A stretch of DNA of 54,570 nucleotides from an uncultured Geobacteraceae bacterium (GCA_903862245.1 CAIOXL010000183.1:1-54570); one strand, 5' to 3'. Shown: positions 39,555 to 47,912, counted from the first letter of the stretch. Notes: generated from the letters alone by a model not told the origin. Translations and numbers: made by a program.

Positions 39555-39997
39555 CTCGCCCGAGATTAACAGCGGTAAGTTCAACTGCTGATTATTGTCT
39601 TAACGTTAGTTTTGCCGATGGTTCCAGCGGCATAGTTCACTTGAGGGACTCGGTTTTTTCCCTGCCAGGTCTTGCTCCACTTCGTGATCTTGCCACTTTC
39701 TCCGGTGCCGTCGTGGGCGAATACGGCTGGGAAGCTGAGTGGCCCCAATGTGACATTCAGATTGGTTCTGACACACTCTTTGCCGACATGCTCGACCAGC
39801 GTTCGGAAACCGCGGCGGACCGTTTCACGGTGTGGCGAATCAGAAACAACCTTTCTCTTTCTGCCGCAAGTCGTGAACTTGGTGTTACGGTACGTACAAT
39901 AAGCGCATACGGTTCCGGGGCACGCCCCATACCGCGTACTGTTCAGCTTGCCTGTATTGGCTGGGAAGAAGAGCGGCGTAAAAAAGCAGCTTCGTGA
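39533..39997 (+). CDS. DUF2442-type protein with C-terminal helix-turn-helix
   Basis: A 154-residue protein. Residues 8-80 fit DUF2442 (RPRLTAVSSTADYCLNVSF, LAPLRDLATFSG). Residues about 95-140 look like an Xre-type HTH (WRIRNNLSLSAASRELGVTV). A DNA-binding domain joined to DUF2442 suggests that this protein represses the operon through the palindrome at 39296-39318. The start at 39533 overlaps the upstream gene and is preceded by GAGGAG. The antitoxin role is an inference. Confidence 0.8.
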   Translation: MAHATRITRPRLTAVSSTADYCLNVSFADGSSGIVHLRDSVFSLPGLAPLRDLATFSGAVVGEYGWEAEWPQCDIQIGSDTLFADMLDQRSETAADRFTVWRIRNNLSLSAASRELGVTVRTISAYGSGARPIPRTVQLACIGWEEERRKKAAS

Positions 39998-40008
39998 TGG
40001 GCCACAGG

Positions 40009-40055
40009 TGTCAAGACTCATCTGGTACATTGTATGGGGTTGAGACTTGACCCCT
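40009..40055. repeat. Imperfect inverted repeat downstream of the DUF2442 gene
   Basis: GTGTCAAGACTCATC and GTTGAGACTTGACCCC form an inverted repeat with one mismatch around a GTACATTGTATGGG centre. It resembles REP-type or terminator repeats. Low certainty. Confidence 0.35.
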
Positions 40056-40066
40056 CCAGGGTACGG

Positions 40067-40357
40067 TCAAGCCGCCTTTAAAAGCGTCACGTGCAGGTTC
40101 TCTCTATTTTGTTCAACCAGCCAAAGATCATACTGTGCCTGCTGAATCAACCAACTCTCCGCCGAAGTATCCAGCGCAATAGAAAGGCGCACTGCCATTT
40201 CAGGGCTAACTCTGGAATGACCATTCAGAAGCTCCGACAACGCCTTCCTGGATACTCCCAGAGCCTTGGCTGCATCTGTCACGGTAACCCCGAGCGGTTC
40301 CAAACATAGGGTCTTGATAATTTCACCCGGATGGGGCGGGTTGAACATAGTGGCCAT
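40067..40357 (-). CDS. higA: HigA-family antitoxin
   Basis: A 96-residue Xre-type DNA-binding protein. It begins [17 protein letters not shown], the typical HigA/VapI N-terminus, and contains the [23 protein letters not shown] (about residues 27-46). It would neutralise the toxin HigB encoded 15 bp upstream and repress the shared promoter. The order toxin first, antitoxin second, is usual for higBA. Confidence 0.92.
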   Translation of the reverse strand: MATMFNPPHPGEIIKTLCLEPLGVTVTDAAKALGVSRKALSELLNGHSRVSPEMAVRLSIALDTSAESWLIQQAQYDLWLVEQNRENLHVTLLKAA

Positions 40358-40372
40358 TTTCTTTATTCTCCT

Positions 40373-40651
40373 TCAATGGTAGTCGATAAGATCGACGTCA
40401 AAAACATTCGTGCCTTCAAACCTGAAAATCATTCTCCAGTTGCCACTGACATCCACAGCCCAAAAACCGTTGAGATTACCTTGGAGAGCATGTAAGCGCA
40501 GACCGGGAAGATTCATGTCTTTCGGTTCACAGGAGGCAATGAGGCGGCCCAAGATAAGGCGGATGCGCTTTTCATGCTGGGCCTGTATGCCCGCTTTGTT
40601 GCCGCTTTCATAGAAACGCTCAAGGCCTTTATGAGCAAATGTTTTTATCAT
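40373..40651 (-). CDS. higB: HigB-family (RelE-like) toxin
   Basis: A 92-residue protein of the HigB/RelE fold. FAHKGLERFYESGNKAGI near the N-terminus, the loop LRLHALQGNLNGFWAVDVSG and the end MIFRFEGTNVFDVDLIDYH match the HigB plasmid-maintenance group, which cuts ribosome-bound mRNA. The core arginine and histidine positions look intact. The ATG lies 6 bp from a strong -10 box, so a leaderless transcript is predicted. Confidence 0.92.
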   Translation of the reverse strand: MIKTFAHKGLERFYESGNKAGIQAQHEKRIRLILGRLIASCEPKDMNLPGLRLHALQGNLNGFWAVDVSGNWRMIFRFEGTNVFDVDLIDYH

Positions 40652-40657
40652 TGGCGT

Positions 40658-40686
40658 ACTGTACCCCGTAACGTGGCGGGTGTCAA
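40658..40686 (-). promoter_or_regulatory. higBA promoter with overlapping palindrome
   Basis: On the minus strand consensus TTGACA (40686-40681), a 17-bp spacer and TACAGT (40663-40658). GTAC-A-GTAC overlaps the -10 box. The box ends 6 bp before the higB ATG. Confidence 0.65.
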
Positions 40687-40780
40687 AGAATGGTTAGATT
40701 TGAACTGCATGAGTATACCAGAGGGTGGTGTTGACAGACATACCTCACTTGTACTAAAAACAATCGGAGGCAGAAACCAG

Positions 40781-41473
40781 TCACCCCCGCCGCATATAGT
40801 CAACAATACTCTCTACATGAATGGCCGTTGTATTCAGGAATGGGATACCGAATTCACTTTTATCGAGGATCAACGGCAGTTCCGTGCAGCCGAGAATTAT
40901 GCCGTCGATTCCGTCCTCAGCAACCATCCGTTCGATAATCGACAGCAGTCCTTTCCTCGTCTCATCGCTAATAATCCCACGCTCAATTTCAGTCATCAGC
41001 TTGTCATGGATATAGTCCTGGTCATCTGCTGAAGGCACAACAACGGTGATGCCCTGTGCCAAAAAGGGCTGCGCAAAAAAGTTGGTGTGCATGGTAAATT
41101 TTGTCCCCAGCAACCCCACTTTTTTCAACCTCAGTTCCTTCGTTTTGTTCAGCGTTGCGGTGACGATACTCAATAGCGGTATGGGTGATTTTGCCATGAC
41201 TTGGTCAAAAACAATATGCGGGGTATTGGCTGATATTACGGCAAAATCTGCGCCGGCACGCTGCAATGCCTTGACCTTTGCGACCAGCAGGTAAACAAGA
41301 CTGTCCCACTCACGCCTGGCAACCAGTCCAAGAACTTCCTCCATATTTACGCTGCAGATGATCATTTCCGGGGCGGCCAAACTCCCCTCCGCCCTAAACG
41401 CATCGATAATGCGTTTATAGTAATCAACTGTCGATTCCGGGCCAAGTCCGCCGATAATGCCGATTTGCTTCAT
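40781..41473 (-). CDS. Aspartate/glutamate racemase-family protein with one catalytic Cys
   Basis: A 230-residue member of the Asp/Glu/hydantoin racemase fold. It starts with KQIGIIGGLGPESTVDYY, and the second active-site motif GCTELPL keeps its cysteine. The first active-site motif reads ISANTPH, where a cysteine normally stands before NT. Single-Cys relatives such as the E. coli L-Asp/Glu racemase are known to act on L-isomers preferentially. The start ATG is the only family-like one. It is 25 bp after a cupin gene on the same strand and is probably co-transcribed with it. Confidence 0.88.
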   Translation of the reverse strand: MKQIGIIGGLGPESTVDYYKRIIDAFRAEGSLAAPEMIICSVNMEEVLGLVARREWDSLVYLLVAKVKALQRAGADFAVISANTPHIVFDQVMAKSPIPLLSIVTATLNKTKELRLKKVGLLGTKFTMHTNFFAQPFLAQGITVVVPSADDQDYIHDKLMTEIERGIISDETRKGLLSIIERMVAEDGIDGIILGCTELPLILDKSEFGIPFLNTTAIHVESIVDYMRRG

Positions 41474-41498
41474 GCTGGTTGTCCTTTTCTATTGTGAA

Positions 41499-41840
41499 TT
41501 ACCACGAAGGCTCTGCCTGTTTGTACCTATTGGGCTCATCAAAAAATGTAACGTCGCAGTACCCCGCGTATATTTTCCCCGAATGCTGAGTTCCAGAGGG
41601 GATATAGTACATATCACCCTTTTCATACGTTTTTACTTCACCATCAAAAAGTAACTCTATCTTCCCTTTGATTACGATACCTACTTGTGCCGAGTGGGAA
41701 TGCTCTGGCAGGTCAACATCTTCCTCACATTCCATAAAAAGAATCTGGTGATTTTCAGCCTGTGATAAAAATGCTTTTATTCCACGGAGCGGAATATCGG
41801 CTGCCGGTAAATTGCTGATCGGTTCTGGGAATATGCTCAT
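41499..41840 (-). CDS. Small cupin-domain protein
   Basis: A 113-residue single-cupin protein. The conserved metal-binding-like stretch is PEHSHSAQVGIVIKGKIEL, followed by YEKGDMYYIPSGTQHSG; the histidines form the usual metal site. The ribosome site AAGGAATG precedes the start, and GTG at 41843 is an equally likely start. Partner and substrate are unknown. Being first in a two-gene unit with the racemase suggests a shared amino acid-related job. Confidence 0.85.
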   Translation of the reverse strand: MSIFPEPISNLPAADIPLRGIKAFLSQAENHQILFMECEEDVDLPEHSHSAQVGIVIKGKIELLFDGEVKTYEKGDMYYIPSGTQHSGKIYAGYCDVTFFDEPNRYKQAEPSW

Positions 41841-41934
41841 CACATTACATTCCTTTTTTTGGCATAACAGCCAGCGATAGCTGCTCAGTACCCTGAAGCC
41901 ATATCACCAACGCCCGGATGGTTAACATCTGCGG

Positions 41935-42387
41935 TCAGTACTTGATTTTAAGCGAGTTCAACTCCTCCTTGGTAACATCCTTCCCGCGCTTCAGGTTCCA
42001 GTTGCCGACCCAGGCCTTGAATATTTCCAGATTGGCTTTTCGCTCTGCGGCAGTAGCGCCCAGATTCTCATACATATTGCCCGGTTTTTTGTCTGCCTTG
42101 CTGCTGCCGTCATCAAGCCGCCGCATAAGCGCTCCACTTTCCGGCCACCCCACATAGCTTATCAGAAGGCTGAAACTGTTCATCCTCATACCGGTGCTCT
42201 GGTCGGCCCACTTCTTTTTGTCCTTGTTGAATTCCTCGAATTCCGGAGAGTCCGCGCCGTGGCACCCGGCACACTGTTTGTCGAAAATCGGCTTGATATC
42301 CTTTTGCCAGGTCACCTCTGCCGCTTCTGCCTGCACGCACATCGCAAATGCCATTACGCCCACGAGCCCCATCATCATCTTTTTCAT
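41935..42387 (-). CDS. Exported monoheme c-type cytochrome
   Basis: A 150-residue protein with a signal peptide of about 22 residues (MKKMMMGLVGVMAFAMCVQA) and a single heme site CAGCHG at about residue 39. A methionine-rich stretch (TGMRMNSFSL) may supply the sixth iron ligand. The segment between, with DSPEFEEFNKDKKKW, is charged. The start at 42387 follows a GGGGGA site; the much longer in-frame extension upstream reads into the divergent chrA gene and is a shadow. Periplasmic electron transfer is likely; the partner is unknown. Confidence 0.88.
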   Translation of the reverse strand: MKKMMMGLVGVMAFAMCVQAEAAEVTWQKDIKPIFDKQCAGCHGADSPEFEEFNKDKKKWADQSTGMRMNSFSLLISYVGWPESGALMRRLDDGSSKADKKPGNMYENLGATAAERKANLEIFKAWVGNWNLKRGKDVTKEELNSLKIKY

Positions 42388-42591
42388 AAATCCCCCTGGT
42401 ATGTTCGGCTTCAGGCCGTTTATTCGTTTCCCGAGTGAGATGCCCCCCGAAACGCCGGTAACTGCATTGAATATTGTTAACCAGCGTTTACTATACAACC
42501 GGCATTTATTCAAGCCAAATCGCAGGACTCCAAGGGGGGAGCTCCCCCATTTCACTTGCCGCCGATTCCCCCTTACTGCTATAACTCCGCC

Positions 42592-43149
42592 ATGCAAACA
42601 GAGAGCGCCAAAGTAAGCCTGACCGAGATTTTCCTGACCTTTGCCACCATCGGCCTGACCGGTTTTGGCGGCGGCATGGCCATCGTGGCGCTGGTGGAAC
42701 GGATATGCGTCCGCGAAAAGAAGTGGATTTCCTCCGATGAATTTCTCCACGGCCTGGCGTTCGGCCAGATCCTCGGACCGTTTTCACTCAATGTCTGCAC
42801 CTTCACCGGTCACCACCTGCGCGGCATCCGTGGCGGCGTAATTGCCGCCATCGGCTTTCTCCTCCCGTCATTCCTCCTGGTGTCACTGCTTTCCTGGATC
42901 TACTTCACCTATCATAAACTGCCCCAGTTGCAGGCGGCGCTCAAAGGGACCAACCCGGTGATAATCGGGCTGATCGTCGTGGTCGCTTTTGATATGGGGC
43001 GCAAACAGATCAAGGGGATAAACGGTGTCCTCATGGCACTCGCCGCCTTTGGCGCGACGGTTTTTTTCACGCTTAACGCCGCCTGGGTTCTCCTGGGGGC
43101 GGCTCTCTGGTCGTTCGGCCGGGCGTATTTTCAGAGGAGGCTCAACTAG
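42592..43149 (+). CDS. chrA: Chromate transporter, N-terminal-half subunit
   Basis: A 185-residue short-chain CHR protein with four to six predicted membrane spans. It has TGFGGGMAIVAL near the start, FGQILGPFSLNVCTFTG and a second hydrophobic half. The family transports chromate or sulfate-like anions; short-chain forms work as pairs. The start MQTESAK is chosen over the upstream in-frame codons, which lack a ribosome site. The next gene starts inside the stop codon (TAGTG). Confidence 0.9.
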   Translation: MQTESAKVSLTEIFLTFATIGLTGFGGGMAIVALVERICVREKKWISSDEFLHGLAFGQILGPFSLNVCTFTGHHLRGIRGGVIAAIGFLLPSFLLVSLLSWIYFTYHKLPQLQAALKGTNPVIIGLIVVVAFDMGRKQIKGINGVLMALAAFGATVFFTLNAAWVLLGAALWSFGRAYFQRRLN

Positions 43150-43667
43150 TGGCCGCCCTGCTCATGATCGCCTGGATCTACCTCCGCATCGGCCTGATGT
43201 TTGTCGGCGGCGGCTACGTACTGATCCCGCTCCTCAACCACATCATGGTCGAACAGTACCACTGGCTGACCCTGCGCCAGTTTCTCGACGGCCTGGCGCT
43301 TTCCCAGCTGACCCCCGGGCCGCTGGCCATGCTGGCCACCTTCACCGGTTTCCGGGCCGGCGGTTTTCCGGGCGCACTGGTGGCAACCGTTTTCATCTTT
43401 CTCCCCTGTGTCGTGCTCATGTTGCTCATCGGCCGCAATTATCACCGCCTGAAGAATATCGACATCATCAAAAACACCCTGGACGGCCTACTGCCGGCGG
43501 TTGTCGGGCTGGTGGCGGCAGCCGCCTGGAACCTGGGCGCTTCCTCCCTTTCCGGCATGCAGGAATTTATCACCCTGGCGGTCGGCTTTGCGCTCTTTAA
43601 ATGGACCAAAATAAGCCCGATGTTCGTCATTCTCGGGGCAGGGGTAGTGGGACTGCTGCTGAACTGA
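43149..43667 (+). CDS. chrA: Chromate transporter, C-terminal-half subunit
   Basis: A 172-residue short-chain CHR protein. It repeats the fold with VGGGYVLIPLL, GLALSQLTPGPLAMLATFTG and several membrane helices. It starts at GTG overlapping the stop of the first subunit, so the two are made in equal amounts and probably form one transporter. A terminator follows. Real chromate resistance is not proven; other oxyanions are possible. Confidence 0.9.
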   Translation: MAALLMIAWIYLRIGLMFVGGGYVLIPLLNHIMVEQYHWLTLRQFLDGLALSQLTPGPLAMLATFTGFRAGGFPGALVATVFIFLPCVVLMLLIGRNYHRLKNIDIIKNTLDGLLPAVVGLVAAAAWNLGASSLSGMQEFITLAVGFALFKWTKISPMFVILGAGVVGLLLN

Positions 43668-43697
43668 CCCGACTTGTACCATCTGCTTTGGAATTTG

Positions 43698-43731
43698 AAA
43701 AAGGCACCCGGTTTCCCCGGTGCCTTTTTTC
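43698..43731 (+). terminator. Intrinsic terminator of the chrA pair
   Basis: AAGGCACC-CGG, loop, CCGGTGCCT followed by TTTTTT. It lies 30 bp after the second chrA gene. Confidence 0.85.
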
Positions 43732-43758
43732 ATCCTGTGTGCTATGGTGCTCCACCCT

Positions 43759-46311
43759 ATGGAAACTCACTTTACCCCCGACTGTCGCGCCCTGATGCGC
43801 CACGAAATCTCCACCGCCTCCGGTAACGAAGTCTTCTTCATCGGCCGCATCAACGTGGACGGCGTGGTCTACGAAGCAGAGGCCATCGCCCGTGGCAGCA
43901 AGGTGGCCGTACCGGCCATCATCACCCGTGCCTCCAGCGGCGACGTTGTCATCCACAACCACCCCTCCGGTGATCTGACCCCTTCATCCGCCGATATGGA
44001 CATCGCCTCCGTCTGCGGCAACCAGGGCATCGGCTTCACCATCATCACCAATGACTGCAGCCGCTGTTACCAGGTGGTCGCCCCCTTTACCGAAAAGAAG
44101 GGGGAACTCCTTTCCCTGGAGGAAATCAGCCGCGTTTTTGCCGCCGACGGCATGATGGCTCACCTCAAAGGGTTTGAGCAGCGCGATGAACAGGTGAGGA
44201 TGGCATTTGCCGTTGCCGAGGCGTTCAACAAGGACCGGGCGGTGCTGGTGGAAGCCGGTACCGGCACCGGAAAATCGCTGGCGTATCTGGTCCCGGCAAT
44301 TCTCTGGGCGGTGCGCAACAATGAACGGGTGGTGGTCTCGACCAATACCATCAACCTGCAGGAACAGCTGATCAAAAAAGATCTTCCCTTTCTGGCCCGC
44401 AATTCCGCCGTTGAGTTCAAGGCGGTACTGGTCAAGGGGCGCGCCAATTACGCCTGCCTGCGGAAGCTGGAGCATGCCGAGGCTGATCCGTCGCTGTTCC
44501 CGGACGAATCCTCGGCAGAGCTGACCACTATCATCGAGTGGAGCCACAGCAGCCAGGAAGGGTGCCGCAGCGACCTGGCCTTCACGCCGCACAGCGGCAC
44601 CTGGGAGGAGGTCTGCTGCGAAGCGGACCAGTGCGGCCGGTCCCGCTGCAAGCATTTCAACCGCTGCTTTTTCTACCGCGCCCGGCGGGAATCGTCCGCC
44701 GCACGGGTGCTGGTGGTCAACCACGCCCTGCTGCTGTCGGACATAGTGCTCCGCAGGGAGACCGGTTACGACGCCACCGCCATTCTTCCCCCTTTTACCC
44801 GGCTGATTTTCGACGAAGGGCATCATCTGGAAGATGTGGCCACGAGCCACCTTTCCCTGACCATCGCCCGGAGCGTCATCCTCAAACAGCTGCAGCGGCT
44901 GGTGCCGCAAAAAACGGGGAGGGGGGGGCTGCTGACGATCATCGCCTCCCGCATCACCCGGGATCTGCCGGAATCGCAGGAGGGGTTGTACACCGAACTG
45001 TCCGGTCTGCTGGAAAGCAATCTCCTCCCGAAAGCCCATGATCTGGCGGGATGTACCGAGCAGACCATGGACTGGCTGGCGATCAGCGTGGAACAGTGGG
45101 GGAGGGGAGAAGCCGGACGGGAACAGAAGCTGCGGGTGACCCCCGAGGTGGAACGCACCCCCTTCTGGCAGGAGTGCCGCCAGCGGCTGCATGCTCTGGC
45201 GGATGCGGTCAATGACTACACCTTATCGCTGCGCACCCTGCTGCTCCGCTCCAAAGACCTCCCGGAAAAACTGCAGGAAAAGCTGGCCGACCAGCTGCTC
45301 GATACGGGGGGCATTGAAGGGCGGCTGCAGAGCATGGCCGACGCCCTGCTGTTTTTCACCACCGAGGCCGAGGGATACTGCCGCTGGATCGAAACCAGAC
45401 GGGGCAGTCGCGGCGTCCAGGCCAGACTGACTGCGGCACCGCTGGATATCTCGACCGAGCTCAAGGAGAGTGTCCTCGACAAGCTCAAAACCATTATCGT
45501 CACCTCCGCCACGCTGACCGTGGGGGGAGAATTCGGCTATCTCAAAAAGCGGACCGGCTTCGGCCTGCTCCCCAAAGAACGCCTTGCCGAACTGCAGTTG
45601 GCATCTCCGTTCGATTATGCCCGCCAGGTGTTTGTCGCCGTACCGGAGGAGATGCCGGAACCGACGGCACCCGGCTACCGGGAAGCGCTGGAGCAGCATA
45701 TCCTCAAAGCGGTAACGATCTCCCGTGGCGGCGCATTCATCCTCTTCACCTCCTACGATCTGCTCAACCGCGTCTACCAGACCCTGGCGCCTGCACTGGC
45801 GCGCCTCGGGCTGACCGCCCTCAAACAGGGGGAGACCGGGCGTCACACACTGCTGACACAGTTCCGCAAAGAGGGAAACGCCGTGCTGTTCGGCACCGAT
45901 TCATTCTGGGAGGGGGTTGATGTCAAGGGGGATGCGCTGCGGTTGGTGATCATCACCCGGCTGCCGTTCCAGGTGCCGACGGAGCCGGTCCAGCAGGCCC
46001 GTGCCGAAAAGATCAAGGCGGACGGCGGCGATCCGTTTCGCGATTTTTCCGTGCCACAGGCGGTCATCAAGTTCCGCCAGGGCTTCGGCCGCCTGATCCG
46101 GAGCCGTGATGACCGGGGAGCGGTACTGATCCTCGACCGGCGGGTGCTTAACAAGAGTTACGGCAGGATTTTTCTCCGTTCGCTGCCGGACACGGAGATC
46201 GTCAAAGGGGATTCAGCGGAGCTGTTTCACAGGATGGAAGCGTTTTTTGGAGTAACAACGACTAAAACGAAAAAGCATTTAACAACACGGAGCAACGAAG
46301 CAACTGATTGA
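43759..46311 (+). CDS. RadC-like JAB domain fused to a DinG-family Fe-S helicase
   Basis: An 850-residue fusion. Residues about 10-115 form a RadC/JAMM domain: NEVFFIGR gives the glutamate, and HNHPSGDLTPSSADMD (about residue 68) gives the zinc His-x-His and Ser...Asp. From residue 130 on it is an XPD/DinG helicase. Walker A is EAGTGTGKSLAYL, the four Fe-S cysteines are YAC, QCGRSRCKHFNRC, and the DEAH-type box reads FDEGHHLED. Motif VI is FRQGFGRLIRSRDDRG. The first 20 codons in the longest frame fall in the upstream terminator, so I place the start at 43759 (43744 is also possible). DinG unwinds R-loops and damaged DNA. What the JAMM part cuts or binds is unknown. Confidence 0.88.
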   Translation: METHFTPDCRALMRHEISTASGNEVFFIGRINVDGVVYEAEAIARGSKVAVPAIITRASSGDVVIHNHPSGDLTPSSADMDIASVCGNQGIGFTIITNDCSRCYQVVAPFTEKKGELLSLEEISRVFAADGMMAHLKGFEQRDEQVRMAFAVAEAFNKDRAVLVEAGTGTGKSLAYLVPAILWAVRNNERVVVSTNTINLQEQLIKKDLPFLARNSAVEFKAVLVKGRANYACLRKLEHAEADPSLFPDESSAELTTIIEWSHSSQEGCRSDLAFTPHSGTWEEVCCEADQCGRSRCKHFNRCFFYRARRESSAARVLVVNHALLLSDIVLRRETGYDATAILPPFTRLIFDEGHHLEDVATSHLSLTIARSVILKQLQRLVPQKTGRGGLLTIIASRITRDLPESQEGLYTELSGLLESNLLPKAHDLAGCTEQTMDWLAISVEQWGRGEAGREQKLRVTPEVERTPFWQECRQRLHALADAVNDYTLSLRTLLLRSKDLPEKLQEKLADQLLDTGGIEGRLQSMADALLFFTTEAEGYCRWIETRRGSRGVQARLTAAPLDISTELKESVLDKLKTIIVTSATLTVGGEFGYLKKRTGFGLLPKERLAELQLASPFDYARQVFVAVPEEMPEPTAPGYREALEQHILKAVTISRGGAFILFTSYDLLNRVYQTLAPALARLGLTALKQGETGRHTLLTQFRKEGNAVLFGTDSFWEGVDVKGDALRLVIITRLPFQVPTEPVQQARAEKIKADGGDPFRDFSVPQAVIKFRQGFGRLIRSRDDRGAVLILDRRVLNKSYGRIFLRSLPDTEIVKGDSAELFHRMEAFFGVTTTKTKKHLTTRSNEATD

Positions 46312-46375
46312 AAATAAAGAAGAAGCTTTACCCATGAAAGATTCTGATTTCTCTGTTGCTCCGTTGCTCCGTGTT
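46284..46375. repeat. 21-bp inverted repeat at the end of the helicase gene
   Basis: AACACGGAGCAACGAAGCAAC (46284-46304) and its complement with one mismatch (46355-46375) are separated by 50 bp. The left arm encodes the last residues of the helicase, TRSNEATD. It is a repeat-type sequence and may also act as a weak terminator between convergent genes. Confidence 0.6.
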
Positions 46376-46396
46376 ATTCGAACTGCTTGCTGCCGG

Positions 46397-46876
46397 TCAG
46401 CTCTGCTTCATCCGTTTTTTCGCACTGAAATTGAAACACTGGAAATACATGAGGCAGGTCAGCAGAAACGAAAAAATCGTGGAGGCGAGTACCAGCGGCG
46501 CACCTGCGGCTTTTTTGGCATCCGGCACCAGCGCGACAAATACCATGAAAAACGCCACGCCGCAGAATTTCCACATATCGCCGATCAGCCGCTTTTTCCG
46601 CAGGGCCGCCAGCTGATCTTTTGACAGGTTGGGCTGGCTCCCTTCAATTTCAACGCCCGCATCACGCCAGGCCAGGCGGTACACCGGATAGATCAGCAGC
46701 AGCTGTACGGCAATTGCGGCCACAACACTGCTGATAAACTGCCCCGGTTTCTGGAGGGCTGCAAACTGCCCCTGGAACGTTATCGCCAGAACGACCAGTA
46801 ATCCGGTCAGAATCGTCTGTACAATCCGGTAAAGCATCATCTGCCGGTTAAGTTTTTTGAAATCGATACTAGCCAT
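46397..46876 (-). CDS. Small four-span membrane protein of unknown function
   Basis: A 159-residue protein with four clear hydrophobic segments, starting at residues about 15, 48, 97 and 118, and a lysine-rich tail (SAKKRMKQS). A hydrophilic loop of about 25 residues sits between spans 2 and 3. The start at 46876 (MASIDFKK) has GGAG at 9-base spacing, while two alternative ATGs up to 46891 are in the ribosome site region. I know no family name. It is divergent from the histidine kinase gene. Confidence 0.8.
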   Translation of the reverse strand: MASIDFKKLNRQMMLYRIVQTILTGLLVVLAITFQGQFAALQKPGQFISSVVAAIAVQLLLIYPVYRLAWRDAGVEIEGSQPNLSKDQLAALRKKRLIGDMWKFCGVAFFMVFVALVPDAKKAAGAPLVLASTIFSFLLTCLMYFQCFNFSAKKRMKQS

Positions 46877-46966
46877 TGACATATACTCCATAAGATAATT
46901 ATAACTCTGTTTCAGCGGGATGACACCATAGCAGAAAGCGGCCTGTTGCACAAGGGGTGACCTATC

Positions 46967-47902
46967 ATGAACATACTTCGCCGCATCTTCCATCCGATCA
47001 TGGCCTTGATCGCTATCCAGCTGGTCTGGATCACCGTTGTCGTATTCTGGATCTACTGGTTTATCGGCAAGCACCGCGAGTTCCGCGCCCTGGCCGAAAA
47101 ATACCGGCCGGAACTGCTGGGGCAGGGGGCTAACTGGCCGGTCATGGTGGAAGGACTTGTCATGCTGGTGCTGATCCTGATCGGCGTGTATGTGATCTTT
47201 GTCTACTGGAACCGACAATCCAACCTCTATCTACAGCAGCGCAACATCATCTCCCAGGTGACCCACGAGTTGAAATCGCCGCTTGCCTCCATCCAGCTCC
47301 ACCTGGAAACGATCCGCCTGCGCCGGCCATCGGAAGAGCGGCTCGATTCGTTCGTCGGCACCATGCTGGCCGACACCGATCGGCTCCACTACCTGATCAA
47401 CAACCTGCTCATGGCTGCCCGTCTTGAACAGCGCCGCAAGCAGTCCGAGCGGCGGCTGACCGATCTGACGCAGCTGCTGGCTGAACATGTGGAACGGGAG
47501 CGGGCAACTCTGCCCCAGGGGGGGAGTATTTCACTTGAAGCGTTCCCATCACTGAAGGCGCTGATTGACCCGGAAGAGATGGGCATGGTGGTGAGGAACC
47601 TGTTTGAAAATGCGGTTCTCTATTCGCCGCAAAGCCCGGAGATCTCTGTCCGGCTGACCAAGGCCGGTTCGTGGCTGCAGCTCACGGTGCAGGACCATGG
47701 CCGGGGACTGGAGAAAAAAGAGCTGAAAAAAGTGTTTGACCGGTTCTACCGCGCCCAGCCTCCGGGCGGCAATGTACGCGGCACCGGACTCGGGCTCTAC
47801 ATCGTGGAATCAGTCATCACGGGGTATGGCGGTACGGTTTGTGTGACCAGTGACGGGCCGGGGAAAGGGTGCACCTTTACCCTTAAATTTCCAGCGGCAT
47901 GA
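46967..47902 (+). CDS. Membrane sensor histidine kinase
   Basis: A 311-residue kinase with two N-terminal membrane spans (residues about 8-30 and 60-82) and a short periplasmic loop of only about 30 residues. The H-box is VTHELKSPLAS (phospho-His near residue 100). N (NLFENAVLYS), G1 (DHGRG) and G2 (GTGLGLYIVES) follow. No HAMP or PAS domain is seen, so it probably senses the membrane or a partner protein. The stop TGA is 10 bp before the regulator's ATG, and the two form a two-component operon. Confidence 0.95.
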   Translation: MNILRRIFHPIMALIAIQLVWITVVVFWIYWFIGKHREFRALAEKYRPELLGQGANWPVMVEGLVMLVLILIGVYVIFVYWNRQSNLYLQQRNIISQVTHELKSPLASIQLHLETIRLRRPSEERLDSFVGTMLADTDRLHYLINNLLMAARLEQRRKQSERRLTDLTQLLAEHVERERATLPQGGSISLEAFPSLKALIDPEEMGMVVRNLFENAVLYSPQSPEISVRLTKAGSWLQLTVQDHGRGLEKKELKKVFDRFYRAQPPGGNVRGTGLGLYIVESVITGYGGTVCVTSDGPGKGCTFTLKFPAA

Positions 47903-47912
47903 GGTGAGCAAA

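Noticed and set aside
42388-42750. N-terminal extension of the monoheme cytochrome
   Set aside because: It overlaps the divergent chrA gene and lacks a signal peptide. The start at 42387 gives a normal signal sequence.
44538-45041. 167-codon frame inside the JAB-DinG gene
   Set aside because: It is an alternate frame of a clear protein gene; no independent feature supports it.
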